From a bacterium (GTDB lineage Bacteria > Armatimonadota > Zipacnadia > Zipacnadales > Zipacnadaceae), in the NCBI GenBank assembly GCA_030615605.1, contig JAUWYY010000003.1:1-64000 (forward strand): 64,000 nt of DNA, read 5' to 3'. The translations under genes and the position numbers were made by a program. Under the pieces are notes generated by a model. The model was given only the letters and a program-made list of their open reading frames with translations. It was not told the DNA's origin and made no database searches. The stretch's first letter is position 1, and every line of letters starts with the position of its first letter. Positions 34,954 to 43,760 of the stretch are shown here, one piece after another.

Positions 34954-36000
34954 TCAACCGGTGTCTGTGTAGTGTCTGGCCTCATCGAGCATGGCCAGAT
35001 AGTTCTCAACGGGAATGTACTCGGTTACCCAGTTACCCGAGCCCAAGAAATACCCGCCGCCAGGGGTGCACACGTCCAGTATTTCCCGGGTCTTAGCGCG
35101 GATCTGTTCTTCGCCAGCCCGAGCCAGCAAGTCTACATCTACCCCGCCCAGCAGCGTGAGCCGATCCCCGTACCGGCGCTTGACTTCCGTGACCGGCATA
35201 ATGTTGTCTTCGAAAGAATGCTTGGCATCAATCTGGACGTAGTCAATGTAATCATCAATCAGCTCATACATATTGCCACAGGAGTGCAGAAATGCGAATT
35301 TGCCGTGGCTGTGGGCGATCTCGGCCAGCTTCTTATGCCAGGGGATAATCAGCCGGCGGATGTCTTCGGGCGCCAGCATAGTCGAGGTCTTATAGCCGAG
35401 GTCATCGCTAATATACAGCATCCCAAAACAGTCAAAATCGCACAGTGATCGGGCGATTGCGGTAGCAAAGCTGCCCACCTTCTCAAACACTGCGTCAATC
35501 AACTCCGGCTCTTCGTAGAGCTTATAACAAAACGTCTCAAATCCGAACAGCGCCCGCACCACCTCCCAGACATCCATGACGTGAGTAGCCCGCATATTTG
35601 GGGGCAGAGTCTCTTCGTAGTATTCCAACACCGACAGGTCAGCATCCTGTGGCTCGATCCAGTCAAAAGCTTCGAATTCTTCCCACGAGCCAATGGGCCC
35701 GCGCGAGGGCTCTTCCCATTGGCCCAGGGCCGAGTGGGCCTGCATGCGGGCGCCCTCCGGGAAGACCCGAAAGATTTCGTGGCCTAGATAGCGGTAAATC
35801 GCCAGCGCTCTATCCCACTGGAAGTGGAGCGCTGATCGGTCCAAATTCTCAGTGATACCCAGGCGTGCATCGAGCCCTTCCTGGACATTTTCGGCGATGG
35901 CGTGCTCAAAATAGTATACCCGTTCGGGGGTACTCTCTCGTCGCAAGTTTCGAACCATTCCCTCCCAGTCAGGTTCAATGGGAGACAAATTATCTATCAT
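34954..36000 (-). CDS. Uroporphyrinogen-decarboxylase (URO-D)-family protein
   Basis: 348 residues. A TIM-barrel of the URO-D/MtaA-like superfamily: F-F-L-H-S-C-G-N in the C-terminal half (the H-x-C-G pattern that binds zinc in methyltransferase members), Q-I-D-A-K, and G-G-V-D-V-D near the end. Many free-living lineages with numerous URO-D-like genes use them as methyl-group or unknown catabolic enzymes rather than for haem synthesis. No haem gene is near, so I do not call it hemE. GGAGG precedes the ATG by 8 bases. It is 44 bases downstream of recD2 on the same strand's far side and probably a single-gene unit. Confidence 0.85.
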   Translation of the reverse strand: MIDNLSPIEPDWEGMVRNLRRESTPERVYYFEHAIAENVQEGLDARLGITENLDRSALHFQWDRALAIYRYLGHEIFRVFPEGARMQAHSALGQWEEPSRGPIGSWEEFEAFDWIEPQDADLSVLEYYEETLPPNMRATHVMDVWEVVRALFGFETFCYKLYEEPELIDAVFEKVGSFATAIARSLCDFDCFGMLYISDDLGYKTSTMLAPEDIRRLIIPWHKKLAEIAHSHGKFAFLHSCGNMYELIDDYIDYVQIDAKHSFEDNIMPVTEVKRRYGDRLTLLGGVDVDLLARAGEEQIRAKTREILDVCTPGGGYFLGSGNWVTEYIPVENYLAMLDEARHYTDTG

Positions 36001-36194
36001 CTGCGCAACCTCCAATGTGTTTTTCCAGACGCTTTCTCATTCAAAATCAGACAGGCAAAAGCCAATAGGCCGGTAGGCCCGCACGCGTCCCAATCTCTGT
36101 CCGGCGCTGGCGGCGCACAGTTTTAAACAGAGAATAGCGCTCATACAGTTTTGAAGCACTATAGCTGGTTTCATAGCCTTCAGGACAGTACGCT

Positions 36195-36225
36195 GAGCTT
36201 CGGCCCCAGTGTGAGCCGAAGGCTC
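36195..36225. other. Hairpin in the URO-D/purA intergenic region
   Basis: GAGCTTCGGC (36195-36204) pairs with GCCGAAGGCTC (36215-36225) with one bulged G. It lies in the ~430-bp gap between the divergent URO-D and purA genes. No protein-coding signal was found in that gap apart from the purA promoter at 36310. Confidence 0.4.
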
Positions 36226-36309
36226 TCGTCCGCTTCACCTACAGCTATTCTCCCTGACACGAAAATATCCTGCCGAGACCTGATATTCCTCTCTCACAGT
36301 GGCGTGAAG

Positions 36310-36338
36310 TTGACAGTGGGGAGTGGATATGGTAGAGT
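36310..36338 (+). promoter_or_regulatory. purA promoter
   Basis: TTGACA (36310-36315), 17 bases, TAGAGT (36333-36338), about 90 bases before the purA start. Confidence 0.55.
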
Positions 36339-36428
36339 ATTAGTGGGAACGGCAGGCTTATCTGCCCATCCAAGGTCCATCGGGGCGACCCCTGGACTAT
36401 TTTTTTGAGTCAGGAGGCAACAGCAACT

Positions 36429-37706
36429 ATGTCTGTCACCGTCGTTGTCGGCGGCCAATGGGGTGATGAGGGCAAGGGCAAGATCACCGATATCCTCGCC
36501 GCAGATACCGACCTGGTCGTCCGCTACCAGGGCGGTAGTAATGCCGGGCATACCGTGATAGTCCAGGCCGAGGAGTTCAAGCTCCATCTGATTCCCTCAG
36601 GAATTCTGCGCGAGGACTGTATGTGCCTCATGGGCGGCGGCACGGTGATTGACCCACTGGTACTGGCCGAAGAGATCGGGAACCTACAGGCGCGCGGATA
36701 TTCATGTGACAACCTCCGGGTCAGTTACACCGCCCACGTGGTCATGCCCTACCACAAGCACATCGAGAAGCTAGCCGAGCAGGCCCGCGGTCGCGACAGC
36801 ATCGGCACGACTCTGCGCGGTATTGGCCCCGCCTACACTGACAAGACTCGACGCATGCCCCGTCCGGTGCGCTTTCGGGACCTCAGTGATGCCAGCCAGT
36901 TGCGCAAGCTCATCGAGGATCAACTAACTGAGAAGAATATCATCGTGCAGCACAAGTACGGCCAGCCGCCCCTGAGCGCTGAGCAGGTATTTGAAGAGAT
37001 CTGGCCAGTCGCTCAGAAAGTGAGCAGCTATGCCGTCGACGGTCAGCGCCTGGTCCAGGATGCTCTGCGCGGCGAGCGGCGAATTGTCTTCGAGGGCGCA
37101 CAGGGCACTTTCCTGGACCTGGATTGCGGGACATACCCGTTTGTGACCTCCTCGCACCCGGTTGCGGCCGGCGCCTGCCTGGGTACCGGCTTGGGGCCAA
37201 CGGCAATTGATGAGGTAATTATGATTTGCAAAGCCTATACTACCCGCGTCGGGGCGGGGGTGTTGCCCACCGAAGACGAAGGCGAGGGCGGCCAGCTTCT
37301 ACGCGACCGCGGCCAGGAATACGGCACGACTACCGGTCGGCCCCGGCGCTGCGGCTGGCTGGACGGAGTAGTCGTCCGCACGGCTGCTATGCTCAACGGT
37401 GCGACCTGTCTGGCCATCACCAAGTTGGACGTCCTCGACGAGCTGGCGACAATTCCGGTCTGCATCGGCTACGAGATAGACGGGGTGATGCTCGACACTA
37501 TGCCCTCGTGGCCCGATGATCTGGAGAAGGTCAGACCTGTCTACGAAGAACTGCCCGGCTGGCAGCAGCCGCTGGGGCAGATCACGGCGCGCGAGGAACT
37601 GCCCGCCGCCGCTCAGGCATACGTCGAAAGAATAGAGGAGCTGGCAGCAGTTCCCGCAAAACTGATCTCGGTAGGGCCTAGCCGCGAGCAGACCATCCAC
37701 ATTTAG
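36429..37706 (+). CDS. purA: Adenylosuccinate synthase
   Basis: 425 residues, the usual length. It joins IMP and aspartate using GTP, the first step from IMP to AMP. G-G-Q-W-G-D-E-G-K-G-K at residues 8-18 (P-loop and catalytic Asp), N-A-G-H-T around 38, and the family block T-T-G-R-P-R-R-C-G-W-L-D near 300. The ATG opening M-S-V-T-V is 11 bases after AGGAGG; the upstream TTG has no site. It is transcribed alone. Confidence 0.97.
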   Translation: MSVTVVVGGQWGDEGKGKITDILAADTDLVVRYQGGSNAGHTVIVQAEEFKLHLIPSGILREDCMCLMGGGTVIDPLVLAEEIGNLQARGYSCDNLRVSYTAHVVMPYHKHIEKLAEQARGRDSIGTTLRGIGPAYTDKTRRMPRPVRFRDLSDASQLRKLIEDQLTEKNIIVQHKYGQPPLSAEQVFEEIWPVAQKVSSYAVDGQRLVQDALRGERRIVFEGAQGTFLDLDCGTYPFVTSSHPVAAGACLGTGLGPTAIDEVIMICKAYTTRVGAGVLPTEDEGEGGQLLRDRGQEYGTTTGRPRRCGWLDGVVVRTAAMLNGATCLAITKLDVLDELATIPVCIGYEIDGVMLDTMPSWPDDLEKVRPVYEELPGWQQPLGQITAREELPAAAQAYVERIEELAAVPAKLISVGPSREQTIHI

Positions 37707-37788
37707 TAGGCAGCGAGGGGATTACTTCACCCGGGTCGAGCAGCCCGGACAGCATCGTGCCTGGTTTCTGAGTCAGGTAGTTGCAAGA

Positions 37789-39813
37789 TTATCCCAATGG
37801 CTGCTTGCTCATAAGTTCTCTGCTCCGCGCCACCACATTATCCACGTTGAAACCCAGTTTCTCCATCACGACATCGCCCGGCGCCGAAGCACCAAAGCGA
37901 TCCAACCCGATAACGTCACCCTCCCCGCCCACATAGCGCCACCAGCCCTGGCTGACCCCAGCCTCAATAGCCAGCTTGGGTACCTGCGGCAGCAGCACCT
38001 GCCCCCGATATTCGGCAGGTTGCTCGTCAAACAACTCCCAGCAGGGCATCGAGACCACACGCGCATCTATGCTCTGCCTGGCCAATTCGCCCTGGGCCTC
38101 CAAAGCCAAAGAGACCTCAGACCCAGTGGCGATCAGTATGATCTCGGGCGTGGCCGCGGCAGCCCCGGACAGCACATAGGCGCCCCGGGCTGTGCCCTGG
38201 GCAGTCGGATACTCATTTGGATCCAGTATTGGCAGCTTCTGGCGGGACAGAGCCAGGGCCACCGGACGGTCATTCCACTCAATCGCCAACCGCCAGGCCT
38301 GGGCCGTCTCGTTGGCATCAGCAGGCCGAAACACCGTCATATTGGGGATGGCCCGCAGACTCATAATCTGCTCCACCGGCTGATGGGTTGGCCCATCTTC
38401 GCCCACTCCGATGCTATCGTGGGTGAAAACGAAGATACTCGGGGCCTTCATCAGCGCAGCAATCCGCAGGGCTGGTCGCATATAGTCAGAAAAGACCAGG
38501 AAGGTAGCCCCAAACGGGATAAGCCCGCCGTGCCGGGCCATACCATTGACAATGGCCGCCATAGCATGCTCGCGCACCCCAAAGTGGATATTGCGCGCCC
38601 CCGGCTGGTCAGGACTCATATCACCATAGCCGTCCAGATGAGTATTGGTTGACGGGGCCAGATCCGCCGAGCCGCCCACCAGGTTGGGAAGACGTCCAAC
38701 GAGGGCATTGAGCACCGCCCCCGAAGAGCTGCGCGTCGCTTGCGGCCCGTCCTCGGGACGGAAGACTGGAATGTCCGCATCCCAGTCGGGCGGCAGGTGC
38801 CCTTCTCTGAGCAGCGTAAATGTGTTCGCCCGGTCCGGGTCTGCTTTCTCATAATCTTCAAGGAGTCTCTCCCAGTGGGCCTGATAGTCGGCGCCCCGCG
38901 TGATAGCCCGCTGCATATGCTCCCGTGCCTGCTCTGGAATGTGGAAACGCGGCTCGCGGGGCCAGCCCAGATTGTCTTTAGTGGCATCCAGGGCCTCTTC
39001 GCCCAGGGGCGCGCCATGGGCCTCGGCCATATCCTGCTTGGGACTACCATAGCCAATATGGGTGTGTACAATAATCAATGAGGGCCGCTGTGTTTGCCCC
39101 TGAGCGGTACGAATAGCCTGTTCAATGGCCGCCAGGTCATTGCCATCGTCAACTTCCAGCACTTGCCAGTCGTAGGCCGCAAATCGCGCCGCGACATCCT
39201 CGGTAAAGGTCAGGTCGGTGCTGCCCTCGATGGAGATCTCATTATCATCGTACAGATATATGAGCTTGCCCAGCTTGAAAAACCCTGCGAAAGAAGCCGC
39301 CTCCGAGGAGATGCCCTCCATCAGGTCACCATCAGAGCATATTGCATAGGTATAGTGATCAACCACATTGTATTCTCGCCCACTGTCGCCGGTGGTGTTG
39401 AACTGCGCGGCCAGAAAGCGCTCGGCGAGGGCCATGCCTACACCCATCCCAAAGCCCTGGCCCAGCGGCCCCGTTGTTGCCTCCACCCCGGGAGCTAGCT
39501 GCGCCTCGGGATGACCCGGGCTTATGCTCCCCCATTGCCGGAAGTTCTCGATTTCCTCCAGGGGGAAGTCATAGCCGTACGTATGCAGCAGCGAATAAAG
39601 CAGCGCGGAGGCGTGCCCCGCCGACAGAACAAATCGGTCCCGGTCGAACCAGTTGGGGTCGCGCGGATTGTGCTTCAGGAATCGGTCCCACAGCACATAG
39701 GCCATCGGCGCTGCCCCCAGCGGCATCCCGGGATGTCCCGACTGGGCCTGCTGGACAGCATCGGCGGCCAGGAAACGCAAAGTGTTGACACACAACTCGT
39801 CAATGTCTGTCAT
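37789..39813 (-). CDS. tkt: Transketolase
   Basis: 674 residues. Thiamine-diphosphate enzyme moving two-carbon units in the pentose phosphate pathway. N-terminal domain with [10 protein letters not shown] and the ThDP motif G-D-G-D-L-M-E-G-I; pyrimidine domain with the [15 protein letters not shown] block; C-terminal domain with G-S-E-V. All characteristic histidines appear in place. The ATG is preceded by AAGGAGC; the frame extends upstream without a ribosome site. It converges with purA and is a single-gene unit. Confidence 0.97.
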   Translation of the reverse strand: MTDIDELCVNTLRFLAADAVQQAQSGHPGMPLGAAPMAYVLWDRFLKHNPRDPNWFDRDRFVLSAGHASALLYSLLHTYGYDFPLEEIENFRQWGSISPGHPEAQLAPGVEATTGPLGQGFGMGVGMALAERFLAAQFNTTGDSGREYNVVDHYTYAICSDGDLMEGISSEAASFAGFFKLGKLIYLYDDNEISIEGSTDLTFTEDVAARFAAYDWQVLEVDDGNDLAAIEQAIRTAQGQTQRPSLIIVHTHIGYGSPKQDMAEAHGAPLGEEALDATKDNLGWPREPRFHIPEQAREHMQRAITRGADYQAHWERLLEDYEKADPDRANTFTLLREGHLPPDWDADIPVFRPEDGPQATRSSSGAVLNALVGRLPNLVGGSADLAPSTNTHLDGYGDMSPDQPGARNIHFGVREHAMAAIVNGMARHGGLIPFGATFLVFSDYMRPALRIAALMKAPSIFVFTHDSIGVGEDGPTHQPVEQIMSLRAIPNMTVFRPADANETAQAWRLAIEWNDRPVALALSRQKLPILDPNEYPTAQGTARGAYVLSGAAAATPEIILIATGSEVSLALEAQGELARQSIDARVVSMPCWELFDEQPAEYRGQVLLPQVPKLAIEAGVSQGWWRYVGGEGDVIGLDRFGASAPGDVVMEKLGFNVDNVVARSRELMSKQPLG

Positions 39814-39944
39814 TATATTGCTCCTTACACGCTGGTAGTACAATAGATGAGGCCCGCAGCATCTCGCGCCAGGCCACAGGCCTATACTATTCCACGAAAT
39901 CTGATCCTTCCCCTTCAACAGCGAGTGTTCCGCATTTCATCCGG

Positions 39945-40049
39945 GACAGGCAAGACCGTCTGGGTTGGCGGAGGAAAAGCAACGAAGATAACGAACCTAT
40001 TCGCATGTGTAAGGCAAAGCGGCAGTTTGGAGAATGAGCTATGTGCTCC
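39945..40049. repeat. 105-bp direct repeat, copy 1 (left of MFS gene)
   Basis: Matches 41460-41564 over the same length with about 14 differences and no gaps. The two copies have the same orientation and bracket the MFS gene exactly. The core includes GCAACGAAGATAACGAACCT. No terminal inverted repeats are visible. It occupies part of the 436-bp region between tkt and the MFS gene, which otherwise shows no gene. Confidence 0.85.
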
Positions 40050-40249
40050 GCGCTGCCGCCTATTTATGCACCGTGTCGCGACAGGGCTTGCCACCTGCCA
40101 ATATACTGAATGATCCATACGAGACCCCTCACAAGCTCGTGGACTCTTCATTATCTCACCTATGGAGCCGACGTCGGTAGGAATTGCTGATCGGTTCACA
40201 CAATGCCATGAGAAGGCCAGACTTCTCCGAGGAGACCCAGCCGGCAGCC

Positions 40250-41461
40250 ATGACACTGAAACGCTCTTATCGAAAATTGCGGGGAGCCCGCCCCGGGCTT
40301 GTTCTGTTTCTCGTTGCCGTTGCCTGCCTGGGCCTGGGCGGCGGCATCTTCCAGACGACCTTCAACAACTATCTGTCCGACACGTTCGACATCACTGCCG
40401 CTCAACGCGGTAGCCTCGAGCTGCCCAGGGAGATGCCGGGCTTCCTCACAGCATTGTTTGCAGGAATGCTCTCCTTCATGGCCGAGAGTCATGTGGGCGC
40501 TCTGTGTGCTCTCGTGACTATGGCTGGAATGTTTGTTGTGGGCGTAGCTGGGGATTCCTGGTATCTCATGATGATGGGGATGATCGGCTGGAGCGCCGGT
40601 AGTCACCTTGCCATGCCGATACGACGCTCGATCGCCATGCAACTGGCCCAGGAGAACGCGAAGGGCCGGCGGTTGGGTCAAGTTGGGGCAGTGGCGTTGG
40701 CGGCCACTATAGGCGGATGCATCATCGTCTGGATTGGGATGAAGTACCTTCACTTCCACTATGGGACCGTCTTCCTGTGCGGAGCTGCGGCCGCGCTGTT
40801 GGCAATCCCTGCGTTTGCCGCAATGCCCAAACATGTTACTCAACTGGCCAGGCCGAAGTTCGTGATGCGCCGCCGTTACTGGCTCTACTATGTACTGTGC
40901 TTGCTGTTCGGCGCCCGTAAGCAGGTATTCCTTACGTTTGCGCCCTGGGTGCTGGTCCGCATCTTTCATCAGGAGGCGTACGTCTTCGCCCAGCTCTGGA
41001 TTATCTCGGCTGTAATTGGCATCTTCGTCCAGCCATTGCTGGGCAGTCTCATCGACCGGATCGGAGAGCGTCCCATCCTCGTCATTGATGCCCTCGTACT
41101 TATGGTCATCACCTTTGCATATGGGCATCTGTCGCCAGGCCGCAGAATAGGTCGCCTGGCGATGCTTGCGTGCTACGTCGTGGACCAGATTGCGTTCTCG
41201 CTGGGCATGGCCCGCGATACCTACCTGTCAAAGATAGCCGAGCGGCCCGAAGACATTGCCCCCACCTTGTCCCTGGGTATCAGCATCGACCATGCGATCT
41301 CCATGTCCCTGCCCTGGCTGGGTGGATGGATCTGGGACACTTACGGCTACACTATGGTCTTTACGGGCGCTGGATTCGTAGCCATTCTGATGTTGATCTT
41401 CAGTGCGATGATCAAAACACCGGCCCCCGTCACATCCTCCCTGCAGTCTTCCACCCAATGA
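40250..41461 (+). CDS. Major facilitator superfamily transporter
   Basis: 403 residues, twelve predicted membrane helices in two halves, with the loop 2-3/8-9 type basic motifs (D-R-I-G-E-R-P after helix 8). It opens L-K-R-S-Y-R-K-L-R-G before the first helix. The substrate cannot be told. Three starts are possible (TTG 40184, ATG 40208, ATG 40250); the last has GAGGAG 13 bases upstream and gives a normal MFS N-terminus. The gene lies exactly between two copies of a 105-bp repeat, the second of which begins at its stop codon, so it may have arrived or been duplicated as a unit. Confidence 0.85.
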   Translation: MTLKRSYRKLRGARPGLVLFLVAVACLGLGGGIFQTTFNNYLSDTFDITAAQRGSLELPREMPGFLTALFAGMLSFMAESHVGALCALVTMAGMFVVGVAGDSWYLMMMGMIGWSAGSHLAMPIRRSIAMQLAQENAKGRRLGQVGAVALAATIGGCIIVWIGMKYLHFHYGTVFLCGAAAALLAIPAFAAMPKHVTQLARPKFVMRRRYWLYYVLCLLFGARKQVFLTFAPWVLVRIFHQEAYVFAQLWIISAVIGIFVQPLLGSLIDRIGERPILVIDALVLMVITFAYGHLSPGRRIGRLAMLACYVVDQIAFSLGMARDTYLSKIAERPEDIAPTLSLGISIDHAISMSLPWLGGWIWDTYGYTMVFTGAGFVAILMLIFSAMIKTPAPVTSSLQSSTQ

Positions 41462-41564
41462 CAGGCAAGACCTACCGGGTTGCCGGAGGAAACGCAACGA
41501 AGATAACGAACCTAGTCGCATGTGTAAAGCAAAGCGGCGAATTGGAAAACAAGCTGTGTGCTCC
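41460..41564. repeat. 105-bp direct repeat, copy 2 (right of MFS gene)
   Basis: Begins at the stop codon of the MFS gene and matches 39945-40049. It lies just before guaA, whose ribosome site starts ~50 bases further on. Confidence 0.85.
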
Positions 41565-41631
41565 AGTAGGGCGCAGTTAGTGCCCAGCATCGAATTCCCT
41601 GATGAGTGAAGGGTGGAGGATAACAAACAAT

Positions 41632-43176
41632 ATGACAAAGGCTGCAAACCACGAGACCATTATAGTATTGGACTTCGGGGCTCAGTACGTCCAGCTTATC
41701 GTCCGACGGGTTCGCGAGCAGCATGTCTACAGCGAAATCCGGCCGGCGGATACTCCTGTTGAAGAACTGGTCGCCGAGCAGCCGAAGGGCATCATCCTTT
41801 CCGGCGGCCCCAGCAGTGTCTACGCTGAGGGGGCACCGAGGATCGACCCAAAAATCTTTGAGGCCGGCATCCCCATCCTGGGTATCTGCTATGGGCACCA
41901 ACTAATGGCCCATCTGCTGGGGGGCGAAGTGGCGCCCGGCAGTCAGCGTGAATACGGCCATACTAGTGTTGAGGTCATTGATCCGGATCTGCTGCTCGAG
42001 GGCGTGGTCAGCCCTTGCCAAACCTGGATGAGCCACGGGGACCTGGTTCAGCAAGTCCCGCCGGGCTTCACTAATCTCGCCACCAGCAAGAACACTCCGG
42101 TTGCCGCCATGGCCGATACCAACCGCCATCTGTATGGAGTGCAGTTTCACCCCGAGGTCCAGCACACTCCCTGCGGCCCCCAGATACTGCACAACTTCCT
42201 GTATGGGGCTTGCGGCTGCACGGGAAGCTGGCGCCCGGCCGCCTTCATCGAGGAGACAGTGGCTGAGCTTCGCGCAATAATCGGCCACGACCGGGTCTTG
42301 TGCGGAATATCCGGCGGCGTGGACTCGGCCGTAGTCGCCAGTCTGCTGGATCTGGCCGTCGGCGACCAGCTTACTGCAATGTTCATAGATCACGGCCTGC
42401 TACGCCAGAATGAAGCCGAGCAGGTCATCGCAACGTTTGGCCCACGGCTGGGAGATCGCTTCGTGGCCATAAATGCCTCCCAGCAATTCCTGCAGCGTCT
42501 TCAGGGAGTAACCGATCCCGAACAGAAGCGCAAGATTATTGGCGAGGCCTTCATTCGCACCTTCGAGGCCGAGGCTGAGATGCTGGGCGAATTCCGCTAT
42601 ATCGCCCACGGCACGCTATATCCCGACATTATCGAAAGCGGCGGCGGCGCGACCGCCACCATCAAGACTCATCACAACGTCGGCGGCCTGCCCGCCGATA
42701 TGAAGTGGGAGAACCTCGAGCCGCTCCGGCAGTTGTTCAAGGATGAAGTTCGGCAGATTGCAGCCGAGCTGGGGCTGCCCGAGGAGATTGTCAAGCGCCA
42801 GCCGTTTCCCGGGCCGGGCCTGGCGGTGCGCATCATCGGCGAGGTCACCACCGAGCGCCTGGACCTGGTGCGGGCTGCTGACACCATTCTCCACGACGAG
42901 CTACAGGCGGCCGGACTCACCGACCAGATCGCACAGAGCTACGTCGCCTTTGCTGACCTGCGATCGGTGGGAGTAATGGGGGATGAGCGCACCTACGCTC
43001 ATCCGGTCATCATCCGGGCGGTGACCACCAGCGACTATATGACTGTTGACTGGGCCCGGCTGCCCGCAGAGGTGCTGGTCCGCATCGCCAGCCGCATCGT
43101 CAACGAAGTAGGCGGGGTCAACCGGGTGCTGTACGACATCACCTCCAAGCCCCCGGCCACCATCGAGTGGGAGTAG
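41632..43176 (+). CDS. guaA: GMP synthase (glutamine-hydrolysing)
   Basis: 514 residues. The N-terminal glutamine amidotransferase has the nucleophile Cys in G-I-C-Y-G-H-Q and the H-P-E pair; the ATP pyrophosphatase follows with S-G-G-V-D-S near residue 230, then the dimerisation domain ending K-P-P-A-T-I-E-W-E. It converts XMP to GMP. The ATG (M-T-K-A-A) is 12 bases after GGAGG. It is near, but not co-oriented in an operon with, purA, the other branch of purine synthesis. Confidence 0.97.
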   Translation: MTKAANHETIIVLDFGAQYVQLIVRRVREQHVYSEIRPADTPVEELVAEQPKGIILSGGPSSVYAEGAPRIDPKIFEAGIPILGICYGHQLMAHLLGGEVAPGSQREYGHTSVEVIDPDLLLEGVVSPCQTWMSHGDLVQQVPPGFTNLATSKNTPVAAMADTNRHLYGVQFHPEVQHTPCGPQILHNFLYGACGCTGSWRPAAFIEETVAELRAIIGHDRVLCGISGGVDSAVVASLLDLAVGDQLTAMFIDHGLLRQNEAEQVIATFGPRLGDRFVAINASQQFLQRLQGVTDPEQKRKIIGEAFIRTFEAEAEMLGEFRYIAHGTLYPDIIESGGGATATIKTHHNVGGLPADMKWENLEPLRQLFKDEVRQIAAELGLPEEIVKRQPFPGPGLAVRIIGEVTTERLDLVRAADTILHDELQAAGLTDQIAQSYVAFADLRSVGVMGDERTYAHPVIIRAVTTSDYMTVDWARLPAEVLVRIASRIVNEVGGVNRVLYDITSKPPATIEWE

Positions 43177-43251
43177 CCAGGCGTCTGGCATTTCTATTGA
43201 TAGCACCTCTGATATGCCTGCCGGAACAAACGTTGCCCAGCGCCAATGAAA

Positions 43252-43277
43252 AGCCCGTTGCGCGGAAAAAACGGGCT
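43252..43277. terminator. Hairpin downstream of guaA
   Basis: AGCCCGTT (43252-43259) and AACGGGCT (43270-43277) form an 8-bp perfect stem. It is ~75 bases after the guaA stop. There is no T-run on the plus strand, so it is only a tentative guaA terminator; the minus strand has TTTTC after the stem. Confidence 0.4.
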
Positions 43278-43386
43278 ATCATACGCGCTGGCTCCCCGGG
43301 ACCCTCCAATAATCCGAACTCTTGCCCCTCCATTGAACGTAACATTGTACCTAAAGCCGGAATTTGCCCGAAATGGACGGCCCAAG

Positions 43387-43602
43387 CGGCGCGGATATCA
43401 ATACGCACTAAACATCGCGCCTCTGCTTCTGCCTGCAGGGCCTGACAACCCCCACAAGGGAGCACCCGAAGAGCGCGCTAACCGGCTCCAGAGCGTCCCA
43501 TATTTCGGCATCGTTGAAAATCGCGCACAATTGGCTCAGTTGCTTGGCTGTTCAAGAGCGTGGGTCACCAAAGTCCCTGGAACTATCTCCCTCATCCCTG
43601 CG
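43387..43602 (+). pseudogene. Possible remnant of a helix-turn-helix protein gene
   Basis: An open frame (part of 43246-43854) encodes Y-A-L-N-I-A-P-L-L-L-P-A-G-P and then N-R-A-Q-L-A-Q-L-L-G-C-S-R-A-W-V-T-K-V, a convincing helix-turn-helix of the type found in mobile-element-associated proteins. No plausible start is near, the residues around it look random, and the frame runs on through the promoter and start of the next gene. I read it as a fragment of a decayed gene; it occupies the 580-bp stretch between guaA and the Y-family gene. Confidence 0.35.
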
Positions 43603-43707
43603 GAACAGTCTCCGAGAATAGAACGGAATCGCTGTTTGCCTCTTTGTGAGGCGGGAGCCGCTAGCTATGCAGCCCAGATGTCAAATGAAGTGATTATGGT
43701 TTTGGCC

Positions 43708-43736
43708 TTGACAATAGAACGTATGTTTGATATACT
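43708..43736 (+). promoter_or_regulatory. Consensus promoter of the ImuB-like gene
   Basis: TTGACA (43708-43713), 17 bases, TATACT (43731-43736), 25 bases before the start codon. The spacer contains the LexA-type box. Confidence 0.8.
43716..43729 (+). promoter_or_regulatory. Gram-positive-type LexA (SOS) box in the promoter spacer
   Basis: AGAACGTATGTTTG fits the consensus C-GAAC-RNRY-GTTY-C at all positions but the two outer ones. It fills the spacer between the -35 and -10 boxes, where a bound repressor would block transcription, and the gene downstream belongs to a family normally under SOS control. lexA itself is not in the window. Confidence 0.7.
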
Positions 43737-43760
43737 GCTAATTCCCCCAAAGGGATTGCC

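Noticed and set aside
36047-36238. 63-codon minus-strand ORF in the URO-D/purA gap
   Set aside because: No ribosome site, no motif, and it spans the intergenic hairpin.
40196-41128. 310-codon open frame on the minus strand
   Set aside because: Antisense to the MFS transporter; composition is His/Gln/Pro-rich as expected for a reverse frame of a membrane protein.
39945-41564. Insertion sequence or composite transposon around the MFS gene
   Set aside because: The repeats have no terminal inverted repeats and there is no transposase gene; kept only as direct repeats.
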